DNA of 13,777 nucleotides from Oscillospiraceae bacterium (lineage in GTDB: Bacteria > Bacillota_A > Clostridia > Oscillospirales > Oscillospiraceae). Position 1 is the stretch's first letter. Each line of letters opens with the position of its first letter. Below are positions 1 through 7,552 of this stretch, in pieces. Location: assembly GCA_902789835.1 (NCBI GenBank), contig CADAPN010000036.1:1-13777 (forward strand), given 5' to 3'. The position numbers and the translations under genes are program-made. A model generated the notes under the pieces. That model was not told the origin of the DNA. It saw only the letters and a list, made by a program, of their open reading frames with translations, and did no database searches.

Positions 1-33
1 TTTTGATGGATATTCGCTCTTTTTCTTGCACCT

Positions 34-62
34 ATTGTACCATAAACGGGCTGAATTGTCCC
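34..62 (-). promoter_or_regulatory. Candidate promoter reading leftward out of the window
   Basis: On the minus strand the hexamers GGGACA (positions 62-57) and TACAAT (39-34) are separated by exactly 17 bases. The -10 is preceded by TGG, which gives an extended -10 (TATGGTACAAT). The -35 matches consensus at four of six positions. It would start transcription near position 27 and serve a gene beyond the left edge. No gene is visible to confirm it. Confidence 0.4.
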
Positions 63-108
63 GATTTTCTTGGCTTTTCAGCTCTGGAAGCAGACACTAC
101 TTAAACAA

Positions 109-249
109 TTATGTTGAAAACAATAGCATGGCGATGATGGTCACGACAGCAACGGCGATGCTGGCGAAAACAGCGAAACGCTGGTTCAGGATGCGACCTG
201 TGCCATGCAAAATGATTTGTAAAAGGTATGGGCCATCTGGTTTGTAACA
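109..249 (-). pseudogene. In-frame membrane-helix tail after the GT4 stop; probable gene fragment
   Basis: Directly after the TGA that ends the glycosyltransferase (250-252), the same minus-strand frame stays open for 46 codons to a TAA at 109-111. It has no ATG and no ribosome binding site. The translation ends in a clear membrane segment (about residues 25-44, containing FAVFASIAVAVVTIIAMLLF) preceded by a basic stretch (HGTGRILNQR), which looks like the C-terminal helix of a polytopic membrane protein. Its second half uses GC-ending codons, unlike the AT-rich gene upstream. The best guess is the surviving 3' end of an older gene interrupted when the glycosyltransferase arrived. A GT4 C-terminal extension cut off by a nonsense mutation is the alternative. 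I do not recognise the family. Confidence 0.35.
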
Positions 250-1374
250 TCAATGAAGATGGTTGGCAGAAGATAGAAAACTAAAATATGATTTAGCCAT
301 GTTCTCTATTGTGTAGGACTCGATTTTCTGCCTGCTGCAGGAACACATCTGGGCAAGAATGTTACCCGATGCGAACGTTTTACGAATACAGTCCATGGTT
401 CCTATAATATCGTCGGCCTCAACAAGAAACCCGTTTTCTCCGTCACATACCAATTCAACGCCAGATAGACACTGCTTCGTTGTTATTATTGGGAGGGAGA
501 AAGACATTGCCTCATTGATTACAAGCCCCCATACATCACCTCTTGTTAGAAGAATAAATGCGTCTGCCATGGCATAATAGTCTGCCAGTTCATCCTTCGG
601 CTTAAAACCAACAAAGTGTACATGATCAAGATGATGCAGTGCTTTCCAAGATAGAAACTCAGCTGTCGGTTCATCTCCGACAATATAGATTCCGAAAGAT
701 GAGTCCAGCATTTCAGCAATATGCATCAGTGTATCGTAACCCTTGCCGTAGCCACCCTGATAGGAGAAGCGTCCCACAGACAGGAGAATATGTTCTTCTT
801 GTACACCCAGTTTTAACCTATATTGTTGCTTGCTAACCGAAGAATGCCTTGCGGCAGATCTCATATCAAGCTCTGATATAGAGGTAAACGGGTATTTTTT
901 TATCTTATCTCTTATTGCACCGTAATGGACCAGATAGTCCGTTGCCATGTCACTGGGACTGAACCAGTGGGCTGCAGAGCTGATAAAATGTCTCTTAAGT
1001 GCTTTCATAAATACCGGTTCCTGCTTAATAAAACCGCCATCCGTACTGAGATAAAACGGGATTTTATGAAGCCGCATGTACTCGATGGCAATCATAGAAG
1101 TGGGAGAACTGTACATGCCGACGATTATCCGGTCAAAACTTCTATCGGAAATGTATTTGATTATCTCTAAACTGATTGTTTCTGCTTCTCCAGTTTTGAT
1201 ACCTTTTAAATACACTTCATGATAATTGCGTGCGCCTCTTCCGTACCATCTTGAATTTCGGACAATAGAATGTTCCCTTTCATAGATAACGGTCAGATCA
1301 CAGAGCTTTCCGAGTTCATTAAAAAAATCAACCCGATATGGTGATGGAATATTGGCAGTAAACAGTACTTTCAT
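250..1374 (-). CDS. Glycosyltransferase family 4 (GT-B fold)
   Basis: A 374-residue cytoplasmic glycosyltransferase that should move a sugar from a nucleotide donor to a lipid-linked glycan. The N-terminal Rossmann half begins MKVLFTANIPSPYRVDFFNEL. The C-terminal half carries SVGRFSYQGGYGKG (199-212), the start of the donor-binding domain, and RGDVWGLVINEAM (278-290), the EX7E-type motif with Asp280 and Glu288. The acidic pair is D-X7-E, which I believe is common in the DVWGLVINEAM subfamily. The ATG is preceded by GGGAGA at 9-10 bases. It is the second gene of a minus-strand pair, 60 bases after the membrane protein gene. Its base composition is clearly more AT-rich than the rest of the window, suggesting recent acquisition. 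Donor and acceptor cannot be read from sequence. Confidence 0.88.
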   Translation of the reverse strand: MKVLFTANIPSPYRVDFFNELGKLCDLTVIYEREHSIVRNSRWYGRGARNYHEVYLKGIKTGEAETISLEIIKYISDRSFDRIIVGMYSSPTSMIAIEYMRLHKIPFYLSTDGGFIKQEPVFMKALKRHFISSAAHWFSPSDMATDYLVHYGAIRDKIKKYPFTSISELDMRSAARHSSVSKQQYRLKLGVQEEHILLSVGRFSYQGGYGKGYDTLMHIAEMLDSSFGIYIVGDEPTAEFLSWKALHHLDHVHFVGFKPKDELADYYAMADAFILLTRGDVWGLVINEAMSFSLPIITTKQCLSGVELVCDGENGFLVEADDIIGTMDCIRKTFASGNILAQMCSCSRQKIESYTIENMAKSYFSFLSSANHLH

Positions 1375-1434
1375 TGATGCGTTCTCCCATGTAGTGTAGG
1401 TGATGATGGCAGAGAAAAGTGAGGATGATCAAAA

Positions 1435-2811
1435 TTAAGACTCCATATCCATCTCCGCGCCCAGTACCGCATCCAAACCGTAGTAGTCCGCGACATTGAT
1501 ATTCGGACCGACAGAGGGGTCAATGGGGTTCAGCTCAAAGGGAACCGCATAGGCGGTATACGGATCATAGTTTTCCAGCACGACACTGCGTTGGCCGGCG
1601 GCCAGCGCAGTGTCTATTTGCTGTTCACGCAGCTGCTGCTTGTGGAAGGAGATGGCGACATCCAGCACACCCACCGGGAACTGCAGCAGAAACAGAACCG
1701 AAAGACCGGCCAGCGCAACCCCGGAGAAAACAGGGCGATCAGCACGACAGAGCCCGGCCAGCAGCAGAACCGTGGCCAGAAGAAGCAGAAAGACGCTCGT
1801 GCACAGATGGCGTGGAACAAAATATGCAGCGAAGGTGTAGGACAGGTGCGTCAGGAGTGCGCCGACGAAGAGAAGACAGGAGACGATTCGCACCCGCTTC
1901 TCTATGCGATAAGTGACGGCCAAAGCAAAGAGCACGGCCCAGATCAGAAGCGGCCAGAGAAGATACTCCCGGGCAGCCTGAAACACAAGTCGGAAATTAT
2001 AACCGATGACCGAAATTGACGAAGCACCGGCTCGCCCGGCTGTAGCGGGCGCAGACATGAGAAAAACATACCCAAGCAGCGCGGCGGCAATCCAAAGAAG
2101 CGGAAACAGGTGAAATTGCCTGGTCTTCACCCACTGCAGCAGATAGAGACAGGCCGCGAGGAACAGAAAAACGAGAGCGGCGTTCTCCGACCAGGTCCCG
2201 AAGACAAACGCCGGAACAAGCCTCAGAAGAGACCAGAGCGGGTTTGATCGCCGGGGCAGATCCAGGTAATCTGCAAGAAAAGGGTAGAGGAACAGCAGTG
2301 AGAAGGACAGTCCCCAGAAGTAGTTGAGCGATCCGTCCAGCCAGAGTACATTTTCGCCGAAGGCGGGAAGAAAACAGCAGAAATAGCAGATGCCGAAGAG
2401 GAGAATCACGAGTTCCTGCCTCCGGGAGAGGGGGGAGGCCAGTCGCCGAACCAGCGCACACAGCAGGACCGCGTTCAGTGCGTTCAGCACACAGTACACC
2501 GGGCGGGGGAGCAGGAGGAGCAGCTGCACAAGTCCGTGCACAATAACCCGCCCGTTCGTCACATTGCGATGCTCCGCCATCGAGGGGATAATCTGACTCA
2601 CATGGCGGATTCGGGTCCAGTCGGCCCAGCTGAAGCAGTATGCAAAATCATCCGAAACCATCGGTGTCAGAGCGGTCAGCGCCAGCGTTACCAGAAAGAC
2701 GAGCGCACAGAGCGCCCAGAAAAGGCGACGATCCGGAGAACCGGAAGCGCCGGAATCTCTGAGCGGATGATCGGATTTGGAATCATAAGACTGAAACATT
2801 TTATTATTCAA
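1435..2811 (-). CDS. DUF6056-like polytopic membrane protein, possible GT-C type enzyme
   Basis: A 458-residue integral membrane protein with about ten hydrophobic segments (first about 30-50, last about 360-385) and a soluble C-terminal tail of about 70 residues. Conserved-looking polar motifs sit at membrane edges: SDDF (53-56) just after the first helix, TNGR (85-88), WLDGSLNYFWG (157-167), WSEN (207-210) and PRH (333-335). An acidic pair after helix 1 recalls GT-C enzymes that use lipid-linked sugars, and the overall pattern fits the DUF6056 family; both assignments are from memory. The chosen start is a TTG at 2811, nine bases after AAGGGAG (2827-2821). An in-frame ATG at 2799 lacks a well-spaced site but directly follows the stop of a short upstream ORF. 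A consensus promoter lies at 2972-3000. A role in modifying or transferring sugars on the polysaccharide is inferred from the neighbours. Confidence 0.75.
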   Translation of the reverse strand: MNNKMFQSYDSKSDHPLRDSGASGSPDRRLFWALCALVFLVTLALTALTPMVSDDFAYCFSWADWTRIRHVSQIIPSMAEHRNVTNGRVIVHGLVQLLLLLPRPVYCVLNALNAVLLCALVRRLASPLSRRQELVILLFGICYFCCFLPAFGENVLWLDGSLNYFWGLSFSLLFLYPFLADYLDLPRRSNPLWSLLRLVPAFVFGTWSENAALVFLFLAACLYLLQWVKTRQFHLFPLLWIAAALLGYVFLMSAPATAGRAGASSISVIGYNFRLVFQAAREYLLWPLLIWAVLFALAVTYRIEKRVRIVSCLLFVGALLTHLSYTFAAYFVPRHLCTSVFLLLLATVLLLAGLCRADRPVFSGVALAGLSVLFLLQFPVGVLDVAISFHKQQLREQQIDTALAAGQRSVVLENYDPYTAYAVPFELNPIDPSVGPNINVADYYGLDAVLGAEMDMES

Positions 2812-2965
2812 AGGAAGATGCTCCCTTCACAAGTGAGAAAATAGGGCCGGATGCTGCGCACAAACACTGCAGCCGGTATGTGGTCTGTTTTGAGGCAGAG
2901 AGAAAGGGCTTTGCGGACATAAATCCGGTGTAAACGGCATGGGCGGTATGCCAATCATCGCCCAT
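2804..2965 (-). CDS. Possible leaderless 53-residue upstream ORF
   Basis: A minus-strand ORF starts with ATG at 2965, seven bases after the last base of the TATAAT box at 2977-2972, so the ATG would coincide with the expected transcription start. It runs 53 codons (beginning MGDDWHTAHAVY) and stops with TAA at 2806-2804, inside the start region of the DUF6056-like gene. It has no recognisable domain, membrane segment or ribosome binding site. It could be a leader peptide whose translation is coupled to the next gene, or a chance ORF in a 150-base untranslated leader. The latter is more likely without conservation evidence. Confidence 0.2.
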   Translation of the reverse strand: MGDDWHTAHAVYTGFMSAKPFLSASKQTTYRLQCLCAASGPIFSLVKGASSFE

Positions 2966-3255
2966 AAGCAGATTATAAGGGAAGGCATATCGTTTGTCAA
3001 ACAGAACACTATAAAGCGTTTGCCATAGAACGAGCAGTTTGCAATGCATTTCCGGGCCAACGATTGCTGATAAACAAGAAAGCTGTAGCTTTTTTGGACA
3101 TATCGTGATAAGATACAGCGGAGTATAACAGCAGAACCCGAGGAGAGAAAAACACGGAGACAGTGCGGCATATGCCTGCCGCGCTTCGCCCCAATCAAAG
3201 ATATATATGCGGACCATTCCCCGGCAGAGACCATGGCTCGCACAGGAGATCAACC
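2812..3255. other. Divergent intergenic region of 444 bases
   Basis: It separates the minus-strand pair from the plus-strand operon. It holds the consensus minus-strand promoter, the possible short upstream ORF, and a hairpin at 3075-3096 (nine-base arms around TGTA, one G-T pair). I did not find a convincing plus-strand promoter: TGATAAGAT near 3108-3116 has an extended -10 shape (TG-N-TAAGAT) but no matching -35. Long ORFs crossing it on the minus strand have no protein-like features. Confidence 0.6.
2972..3000 (-). promoter_or_regulatory. Consensus sigma-A promoter for the minus-strand pair
   Basis: Reading the minus strand, TTGACA (3000-2995) and TATAAT (2977-2972) are separated by exactly 17 bases, matching consensus at all twelve positions. 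Transcription should start near 2965 and cover the DUF6056-like gene and the GT4 gene, with a leader of about 150 bases. It contains a possible hairpin (GCTGC/GCAGC arms around 2851-2871). Confidence 0.82.
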
Positions 3256-4584
3256 ATGACGCAGAAACTTGCAACAAAAATAAAGGATTCACGCAGCCTG
3301 AGGATGCTGTTTACCGCAGCCTTTGCAGCGGCTTATATCGTGTCGGAGCCGACGCTGAGCAGTACGTATTTCCTCTACTTTACCTATCGAATGCAGACAC
3401 TGGTCCTCTATGCCAACTATGCAGTATTGGCGGTGGTTTACCTGCTGACAGTACTGCAGCTTATCAGTATGGCCCGTGCGAAAGAAAAGCCCGACACCGG
3501 CCTGCTTTTGCCTTATATTGTTGTCTACATCGGATACCTTGTCGCGACACTTGTGAACCCGGAAACAGGTAGTATGGCGAGATGGTCGGATTCCTTCTTC
3601 TATTCCATGATTCCGCTTCTGATCGCGTTCCTGTTCTGTTCGACAGATGACGGGAAACGATATTTTCTTACTGTGGTGTCGATAATCTATTTGGCTCTTG
3701 CAATTTTGAACATCATCTTCTATTTCTTCCCGCAGCTTTATATCGGAGAGGCAAAGGACTGGAGAGAGGAATTCTTCCTGGGCTTTGAAAACAAGGCCGG
3801 ATGGTCGCTGATGATGGGCGCGTTCTTCACGCTCATGGATTGGAAGCAGAACGGCCGCCTGTGGAAAACAGTGCTGTATTTTGCCGTCCTGCTGGTTAAC
3901 ATCCGTATAATCTGGTGTATCACAGCGTTGATCGGGACGATCCTGTTGTTCGGCTATTTTCTGTTGCCGTTTGCACGCAGATGGGTGCAAAAATGGGACT
4001 TTCTTGTTTTCGTTGGGATTATTCTCGTGCTCTTCTGCTGCCTGATGTTTTTCCAGAAATACACGGTGAGCTCGGAGCCAGTTGCACTCATCATTGAAGA
4101 AGTCTTCAAGAAAAAGCGCAGTCTCTCCGGACGCCTGCCGCTCTGGCAGCTGGGGGTTGCGATCGTCATGAAGAAACCCTGGTTCGGCGTCGGCGCCCAG
4201 CTTAATCCCGGCTTTATTCTGATGGCGGATGAATACGACGTCTGGTCCTGGTATCACGCACACAACGAGCTGCTGCAGACCTGGTATGAAGGCGGGCTGC
4301 TGATGGTGGTTCTGGCGGTTCTGATGCTGGTTTACACCGCCTGGAGATTCAGGTACTGTAAGGATGAAAAGCTTGCGGGCCTCTGCAAGATGATGCTCTT
4401 TGTGTTCCTCTTCATGCAGCTGAGCGACAACATGCCCTATTATCTTTGGTATATGACCGCATATGTGGCCCATACCGGCGTCCTGCTCTGCGGCCGACCC
4501 GAGCTCGCGCCGAAACAAAAGGAAGCGGAGGAGCATTTGGCTGAAAAAGATCGCGATTTACTTGCGGAACAGAAAGACGAGTGA
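3256..4584 (+). CDS. O-antigen ligase/polymerase family membrane protein (Wzy-like)
   Basis: A 442-residue polytopic membrane protein, the first gene of the plus-strand operon. It would polymerise lipid-linked repeat units or transfer glycan on the outer face of the membrane. Many hydrophobic segments are spread along the chain. Between them is the family's large extracellular loop with SGRLPLWQLG (291-300), the KPWFGVGA stretch, and HAHNE (334-338), the AHN-type motif typical of Wzy/WaaL enzymes. The C-terminus is a charged tail rich in Glu and Lys. The start at 3256 was chosen because AGGAG (3244-3248) lies seven bases upstream; an in-frame ATG at 3163 would add 31 hydrophilic residues and lacks a good site. 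Composition is more AT-rich mid-gene than in its neighbours, as is common for wzy genes. Whether it acts as polymerase or ligase cannot be decided. Confidence 0.85.
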   Translation: MTQKLATKIKDSRSLRMLFTAAFAAAYIVSEPTLSSTYFLYFTYRMQTLVLYANYAVLAVVYLLTVLQLISMARAKEKPDTGLLLPYIVVYIGYLVATLVNPETGSMARWSDSFFYSMIPLLIAFLFCSTDDGKRYFLTVVSIIYLALAILNIIFYFFPQLYIGEAKDWREEFFLGFENKAGWSLMMGAFFTLMDWKQNGRLWKTVLYFAVLLVNIRIIWCITALIGTILLFGYFLLPFARRWVQKWDFLVFVGIILVLFCCLMFFQKYTVSSEPVALIIEEVFKKKRSLSGRLPLWQLGVAIVMKKPWFGVGAQLNPGFILMADEYDVWSWYHAHNELLQTWYEGGLLMVVLAVLMLVYTAWRFRYCKDEKLAGLCKMMLFVFLFMQLSDNMPYYLWYMTAYVAHTGVLLCGRPELAPKQKEAEEHLAEKDRDLLAEQKDE

Positions 4585-4590
4585 TATAAT
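4562..4590 (+). promoter_or_regulatory. Internal promoter overlapping the wzy-like stop codon
   Basis: TTGCGG (4562-4567) and TATAAT (4585-4590) are 17 bases apart. The -10 is perfect and extended by TGA, which is the stop codon of the preceding gene (4582-4584). The -35 matches at three of six positions. Transcription would start near 4597, giving a leader of about 33 bases to the phosphoglycosyl transferase. It would allow the seven downstream genes to be expressed apart from the polymerase. Confidence 0.55.
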
Positions 4591-4629
4591 AAACCGATTA
4601 TACGCCTGAAGATTTCGAAAGGGGACGTC

Positions 4630-5319
4630 ATGACACACAGAACCTTTTATGAAAAAGTAATCAAGAGAATCCTGGATGTGGTGATCTCATCGGCCGGGAT
4701 GCTGCTTTTCTCCTGGCTATACGCAATTGTTGCGCTTCTGGTGCGCGTTTTCCTCGGAAAGCCTGTGATCTTTTCGCAGGAACGCCCCGGACGGAACGAC
4801 CCGAAAACCGGCAAAGAAAAGCCGTTTCGTCTGTATAAGTTCCGCTCGATGAAGGACCTGAAGGACAAAAACGGCAAGGAACTCCCCGACGATGCCAGAC
4901 TGACGAAGTTCGGGCGTGTGCTGCGCTCGACGAGCTTGGACGAGCTTCCGGAAGTGTGGAACATCTTCAAGGGGGACATGTCTCTGGTCGGCCCGAGACC
5001 CCTCCTGATGGAATATCTTCCGTATTATACAGAGCGGGAGCACCACCGCCACGATGTACGCCCGGGGCTTACGGGGCTGGCGCAGGTAAACGGCCGCACG
5101 GCGGTATCCTGGCAGAAAAAGTTTGACTATGACCTGGAATATGTCGAGAAGTGTTCCTTCCTGCTGGATGTGAAAATTCTGCTCCAGACGGTCATCAAAA
5201 CACTGAAGCGTTCCGATATCTACGTCGGCAGTGCGGTCCCCTGGGGCAGATTCGACGACATGCGGAAAAAGGAGCTGCGTGATGCGCAGAACATGACAAA
5301 AGGAGAGACGGAACCATGA
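4630..5319 (+). CDS. Initiating phosphoglycosyl transferase (bacterial sugar transferase, PglC-like short form)
   Basis: A 229-residue membrane enzyme expected to transfer a sugar 1-phosphate from a UDP-sugar to undecaprenyl phosphate, the first committed step of repeat-unit assembly. It has a basic N-terminus with KRILD (12-16), one hydrophobic re-entrant segment (about 17-42), QERPG (50-54), FRSM (71-74), the catalytic Asp104-Glu105 within RSTSLDELPE, SLVGPRP (118-124), PGLTG (145-149) and VNGR (153-156). The length fits the monotopic short PglC-type enzymes; the long WcaJ/WbaP type has extra N-terminal helices that are absent here. AAAGGGG (4618-4624) lies five bases before the ATG, and an internal promoter precedes it. 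It overlaps the next gene by four bases (ATGA). The sugar could be an N-acetylated amino sugar or a hexose; the sequence does not settle this. Confidence 0.93.
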   Translation: MTHRTFYEKVIKRILDVVISSAGMLLFSWLYAIVALLVRVFLGKPVIFSQERPGRNDPKTGKEKPFRLYKFRSMKDLKDKNGKELPDDARLTKFGRVLRSTSLDELPEVWNIFKGDMSLVGPRPLLMEYLPYYTEREHHRHDVRPGLTGLAQVNGRTAVSWQKKFDYDLEYVEKCSFLLDVKILLQTVIKTLKRSDIYVGSAVPWGRFDDMRKKELRDAQNMTKGETEP

Positions 5320-6479
5320 TCTTTGCCAAAGAAGTCGGCGAGTCGCTGACTTATAAATTCGCCCAGGCTGCGGCGGATATGCGCGCACACGGCCGGGAGA
5401 TCATTTCACTGGGCCTCGGGGAACCGGACTTCAAGACACCGCAGTATGTTCTGGATGCAACCGCGGAAGCGATGAACGCAGGCTTTACACATTATTCCGC
5501 CACCCAGGGCCTGCCGGAGTTTCGCGAACTGATCGCGAAAGACATGAACGCACGCTTCTCTTCCGACTATAAGGCGGGGGATATTGTGGTCACACCGGGC
5601 ATCAAGCCGGCGGTGTTCTTTGCCCTCTGTGCGCTCCTGGAGCCGGGGGATGAGGTGGTTTTGTTCTCACCCTATTATGTGAGCTATCCCGCCATGGTCA
5701 AGCTTGCCGAACCGCAGGCGAAGATCGTAAATGTCGCCCTTGACCGGAACTTCCGGCTTGACCCGGAGAAGCTTCGCGCGGCGGTGAATCCGAAGACAAA
5801 GTGCATCCTGTTTAACAACCCCAATAACCCGACCGGTAAGGTCTTTACCAGAGAGGAAACCGATCTGCTGGTACAGCTCGCACGGGAAAATGATGCCTGG
5901 ATCATCTCCGATGAAGTGTATGAGAAGCTGGTCTATACCGGGCAGACGCAGATCGGACTGGCAAGCTATCCGGAAATTCGCGACCGGCTGATTGTGACCA
6001 ACGGCTTCAGCAAGTCCCACGCAATGACCGGTTGGCGCCTCGGCTTTGCCATTGGCGCCCATGATGCCATCGTGAAGATTAATAAGCTTCAGCAGCATGT
6101 CAATACAAATACCTGCACCTTCATTCAGAAAGGTGCCTGCTCAATTTACACCCATGAGCCGGACCACATTGCTCCTTATGTAAAGGAGCTGGAGAAACGG
6201 ATTGACTTCTTCCATGCAGAACTCAATGCTTTGCCGTACATGAAAGCGGTGAAGCCGGAGGCGGGCTTTTTCTGCTTTGCAGATATCTCAGCCACGGGTA
6301 AGGACTCCAATAGCTTTTGCGCGGATCTCCTGCAGGCGACGGGAATTGCCTCGACACCGGGGATTGCCTTCGGCCCCGAATGGGACGACTACGTCCGTTT
6401 TTCCTTCGCCGTCCCGATGGCTACCCTTGAAAGGGCCGCAGGGCTTCTGAAGGCCTACGACCCAAAGGCCAAGGCCTGA
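5316..6479 (+). CDS. Class I/II PLP-dependent aminotransferase (aspartate aminotransferase-like)
   Basis: A 387-residue fold-type I aminotransferase that exchanges an amino group between an amino acid and a 2-oxo acid. It has LGLGEPDF (32-39), NNPNNPTG (167-174), SDEVYE (198-203) with Asp199 for the PLP ring nitrogen, the Schiff-base Lys233 in FSKSHAMTGWRLGF (231-244), and Arg361 in VRFSFA as the likely substrate carboxylate anchor. All key residues are present. AAAAGGAG lies ten bases upstream and the start overlaps the preceding stop as ATGA. Such enzymes are usually in amino-acid metabolism; here it sits in a polysaccharide operon next to a 2-hydroxyacid dehydrogenase and an ATP-grasp ligase, so I infer that it makes an amino acid, or consumes one to give a 2-oxo acid, for a glycan substituent. 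Nucleotide-sugar transamination is less likely, since that is the job of the DegT-type gene downstream. Confidence 0.88.
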   Translation: MIFAKEVGESLTYKFAQAAADMRAHGREIISLGLGEPDFKTPQYVLDATAEAMNAGFTHYSATQGLPEFRELIAKDMNARFSSDYKAGDIVVTPGIKPAVFFALCALLEPGDEVVLFSPYYVSYPAMVKLAEPQAKIVNVALDRNFRLDPEKLRAAVNPKTKCILFNNPNNPTGKVFTREETDLLVQLARENDAWIISDEVYEKLVYTGQTQIGLASYPEIRDRLIVTNGFSKSHAMTGWRLGFAIGAHDAIVKINKLQQHVNTNTCTFIQKGACSIYTHEPDHIAPYVKELEKRIDFFHAELNALPYMKAVKPEAGFFCFADISATGKDSNSFCADLLQATGIASTPGIAFGPEWDDYVRFSFAVPMATLERAAGLLKAYDPKAKA

Positions 6480-6546
6480 GCAGAGCAGAGAGAGGGGATT
6501 TCCCGATCGGACAGAATAAGGAAAACAGAATTCAGAGGTTAATACC

Positions 6547-7551
6547 ATGACCATGTGCAAAATTTTGCTGACGCGGAGCATGCTGCCGGTAGATCTACAG
6601 TATATTCGGGACGGATTGGACGCCCTCGTTCCCGGACAATACGAGCTGATCGTCCCGCCGGCCTTTGATGAGGAAACGCTTTGCGGCATGGCAGGAGAGG
6701 CCGATGTGCTTCTCGGACCTTTTATTACGGAAAAACTTCTGCAGGCGGCGGCCGCACTGAAGCTGATTCAGGTCCCCTGGACGGGCATGGACACCTTCAA
6801 CTTTGCTGCGGTACAAAGCAGCAGTGTCCCGATCTGCAACACCCATTCCAACGCGGATGCTGTGGCGGAGCTGGCCCTGGCGCTGACACTGGACCTGACC
6901 AAGAAACTGTCTTACCACGACCGCAAAATGCGCCGCGGCAGCTGGAACCGGGATCAGCAGCCTTTGAACCTGAAATCCTCCATGCTCCGGGGCAGCACGG
7001 TCTGCGTTCTCGGCCTGGGCAGCATCGGCGGCCGGATTGCAGGGCTGTTCAAAGCCTTCGGGGCAAGGGTATACGGGACAAGCGATCACCGCGCCGCGGA
7101 CGAGACCGTTGACCGCGTTTTCCCGCAGGCGGAAGCCCTTGCGGCTGCGCGGGAGGCGGAAATAGTTGTTTGTGCGCTCCCGCTCACCCCGGAGACCCGC
7201 GGCAGAATCGACAGGGAGTTCCTCGCAGCCTTGAAGCCGGGAACTCTTCTGGTGAACGTTTCCCGGGCGGCGGTCATAGAGGAAGACGCGCTGTACGAAG
7301 CGCTTCAAACCGGACACATCAGCGGCTTCGCGGCTGATGTCTGGTGGAACGCTCCAAAGCGCGGTGAATCCGAAAGCTGGCCGTCTACCCACAATGAATT
7401 CCAGAACATGGAAAATGTTGTGATGTCGCCCCACCGGGCGGGATTTATCGAAGGAAGCCTCCCGCACCTCGACGGAGCGGTCGAGAACATTGCGGCCTTG
7501 ATCCGCGGCGAGGCTCTGCATAACCTCGTAGACAGGAGCAAAGCATACTGA
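6547..7551 (+). CDS. D-isomer-specific 2-hydroxyacid dehydrogenase family protein with altered catalytic acid
   Basis: A 334-residue NAD(P)-dependent dehydrogenase-like protein of the family that includes D-lactate, phosphoglycerate and formate dehydrogenases, which interconvert 2-oxo and D-2-hydroxy acids. The dinucleotide fold has GLGSIGGR (156-163). The catalytic Arg240 is in NVSRAAVIEEDAL and the catalytic His296 in SPHRAGF. At the position of the usual Glu (five residues after the Asp of the DVF-type motif) the sequence reads DVWWNAP, giving Ala269. I recall DVWWN-type motifs in other members of unknown function, so this may be a subfamily trait rather than a defect. GAGG lies about eight bases before the ATG, 67 bases after the previous stop. 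In context it probably makes or consumes a 2-hydroxy acid for the neighbouring ligase, or recycles NADH. The substrate is unknown. Confidence 0.85.
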   Translation: MTMCKILLTRSMLPVDLQYIRDGLDALVPGQYELIVPPAFDEETLCGMAGEADVLLGPFITEKLLQAAAALKLIQVPWTGMDTFNFAAVQSSSVPICNTHSNADAVAELALALTLDLTKKLSYHDRKMRRGSWNRDQQPLNLKSSMLRGSTVCVLGLGSIGGRIAGLFKAFGARVYGTSDHRAADETVDRVFPQAEALAAAREAEIVVCALPLTPETRGRIDREFLAALKPGTLLVNVSRAAVIEEDALYEALQTGHISGFAADVWWNAPKRGESESWPSTHNEFQNMENVVMSPHRAGFIEGSLPHLDGAVENIAALIRGEALHNLVDRSKAY

Positions 7552-7552
7552 T

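Noticed and set aside
26..247. Plus-strand ORF of 73 codons at the left end
   Set aside because: Irregular composition and no ribosome binding site; the minus-strand frame here gives a far more protein-like membrane helix.
2827..3243. Minus-strand ORFs crossing the divergent intergenic region
   Set aside because: No motifs or ribosome binding site, and they run across a consensus promoter; only the short portion after the promoter was kept as a weak candidate.
3289..4536. Long minus-strand ORF of 415 codons opposite the wzy-like gene
   Set aside because: It is exactly antisense to a well-supported membrane protein, has no domain motifs, is full of His, Gln and Arg runs, and has no ribosome binding site.
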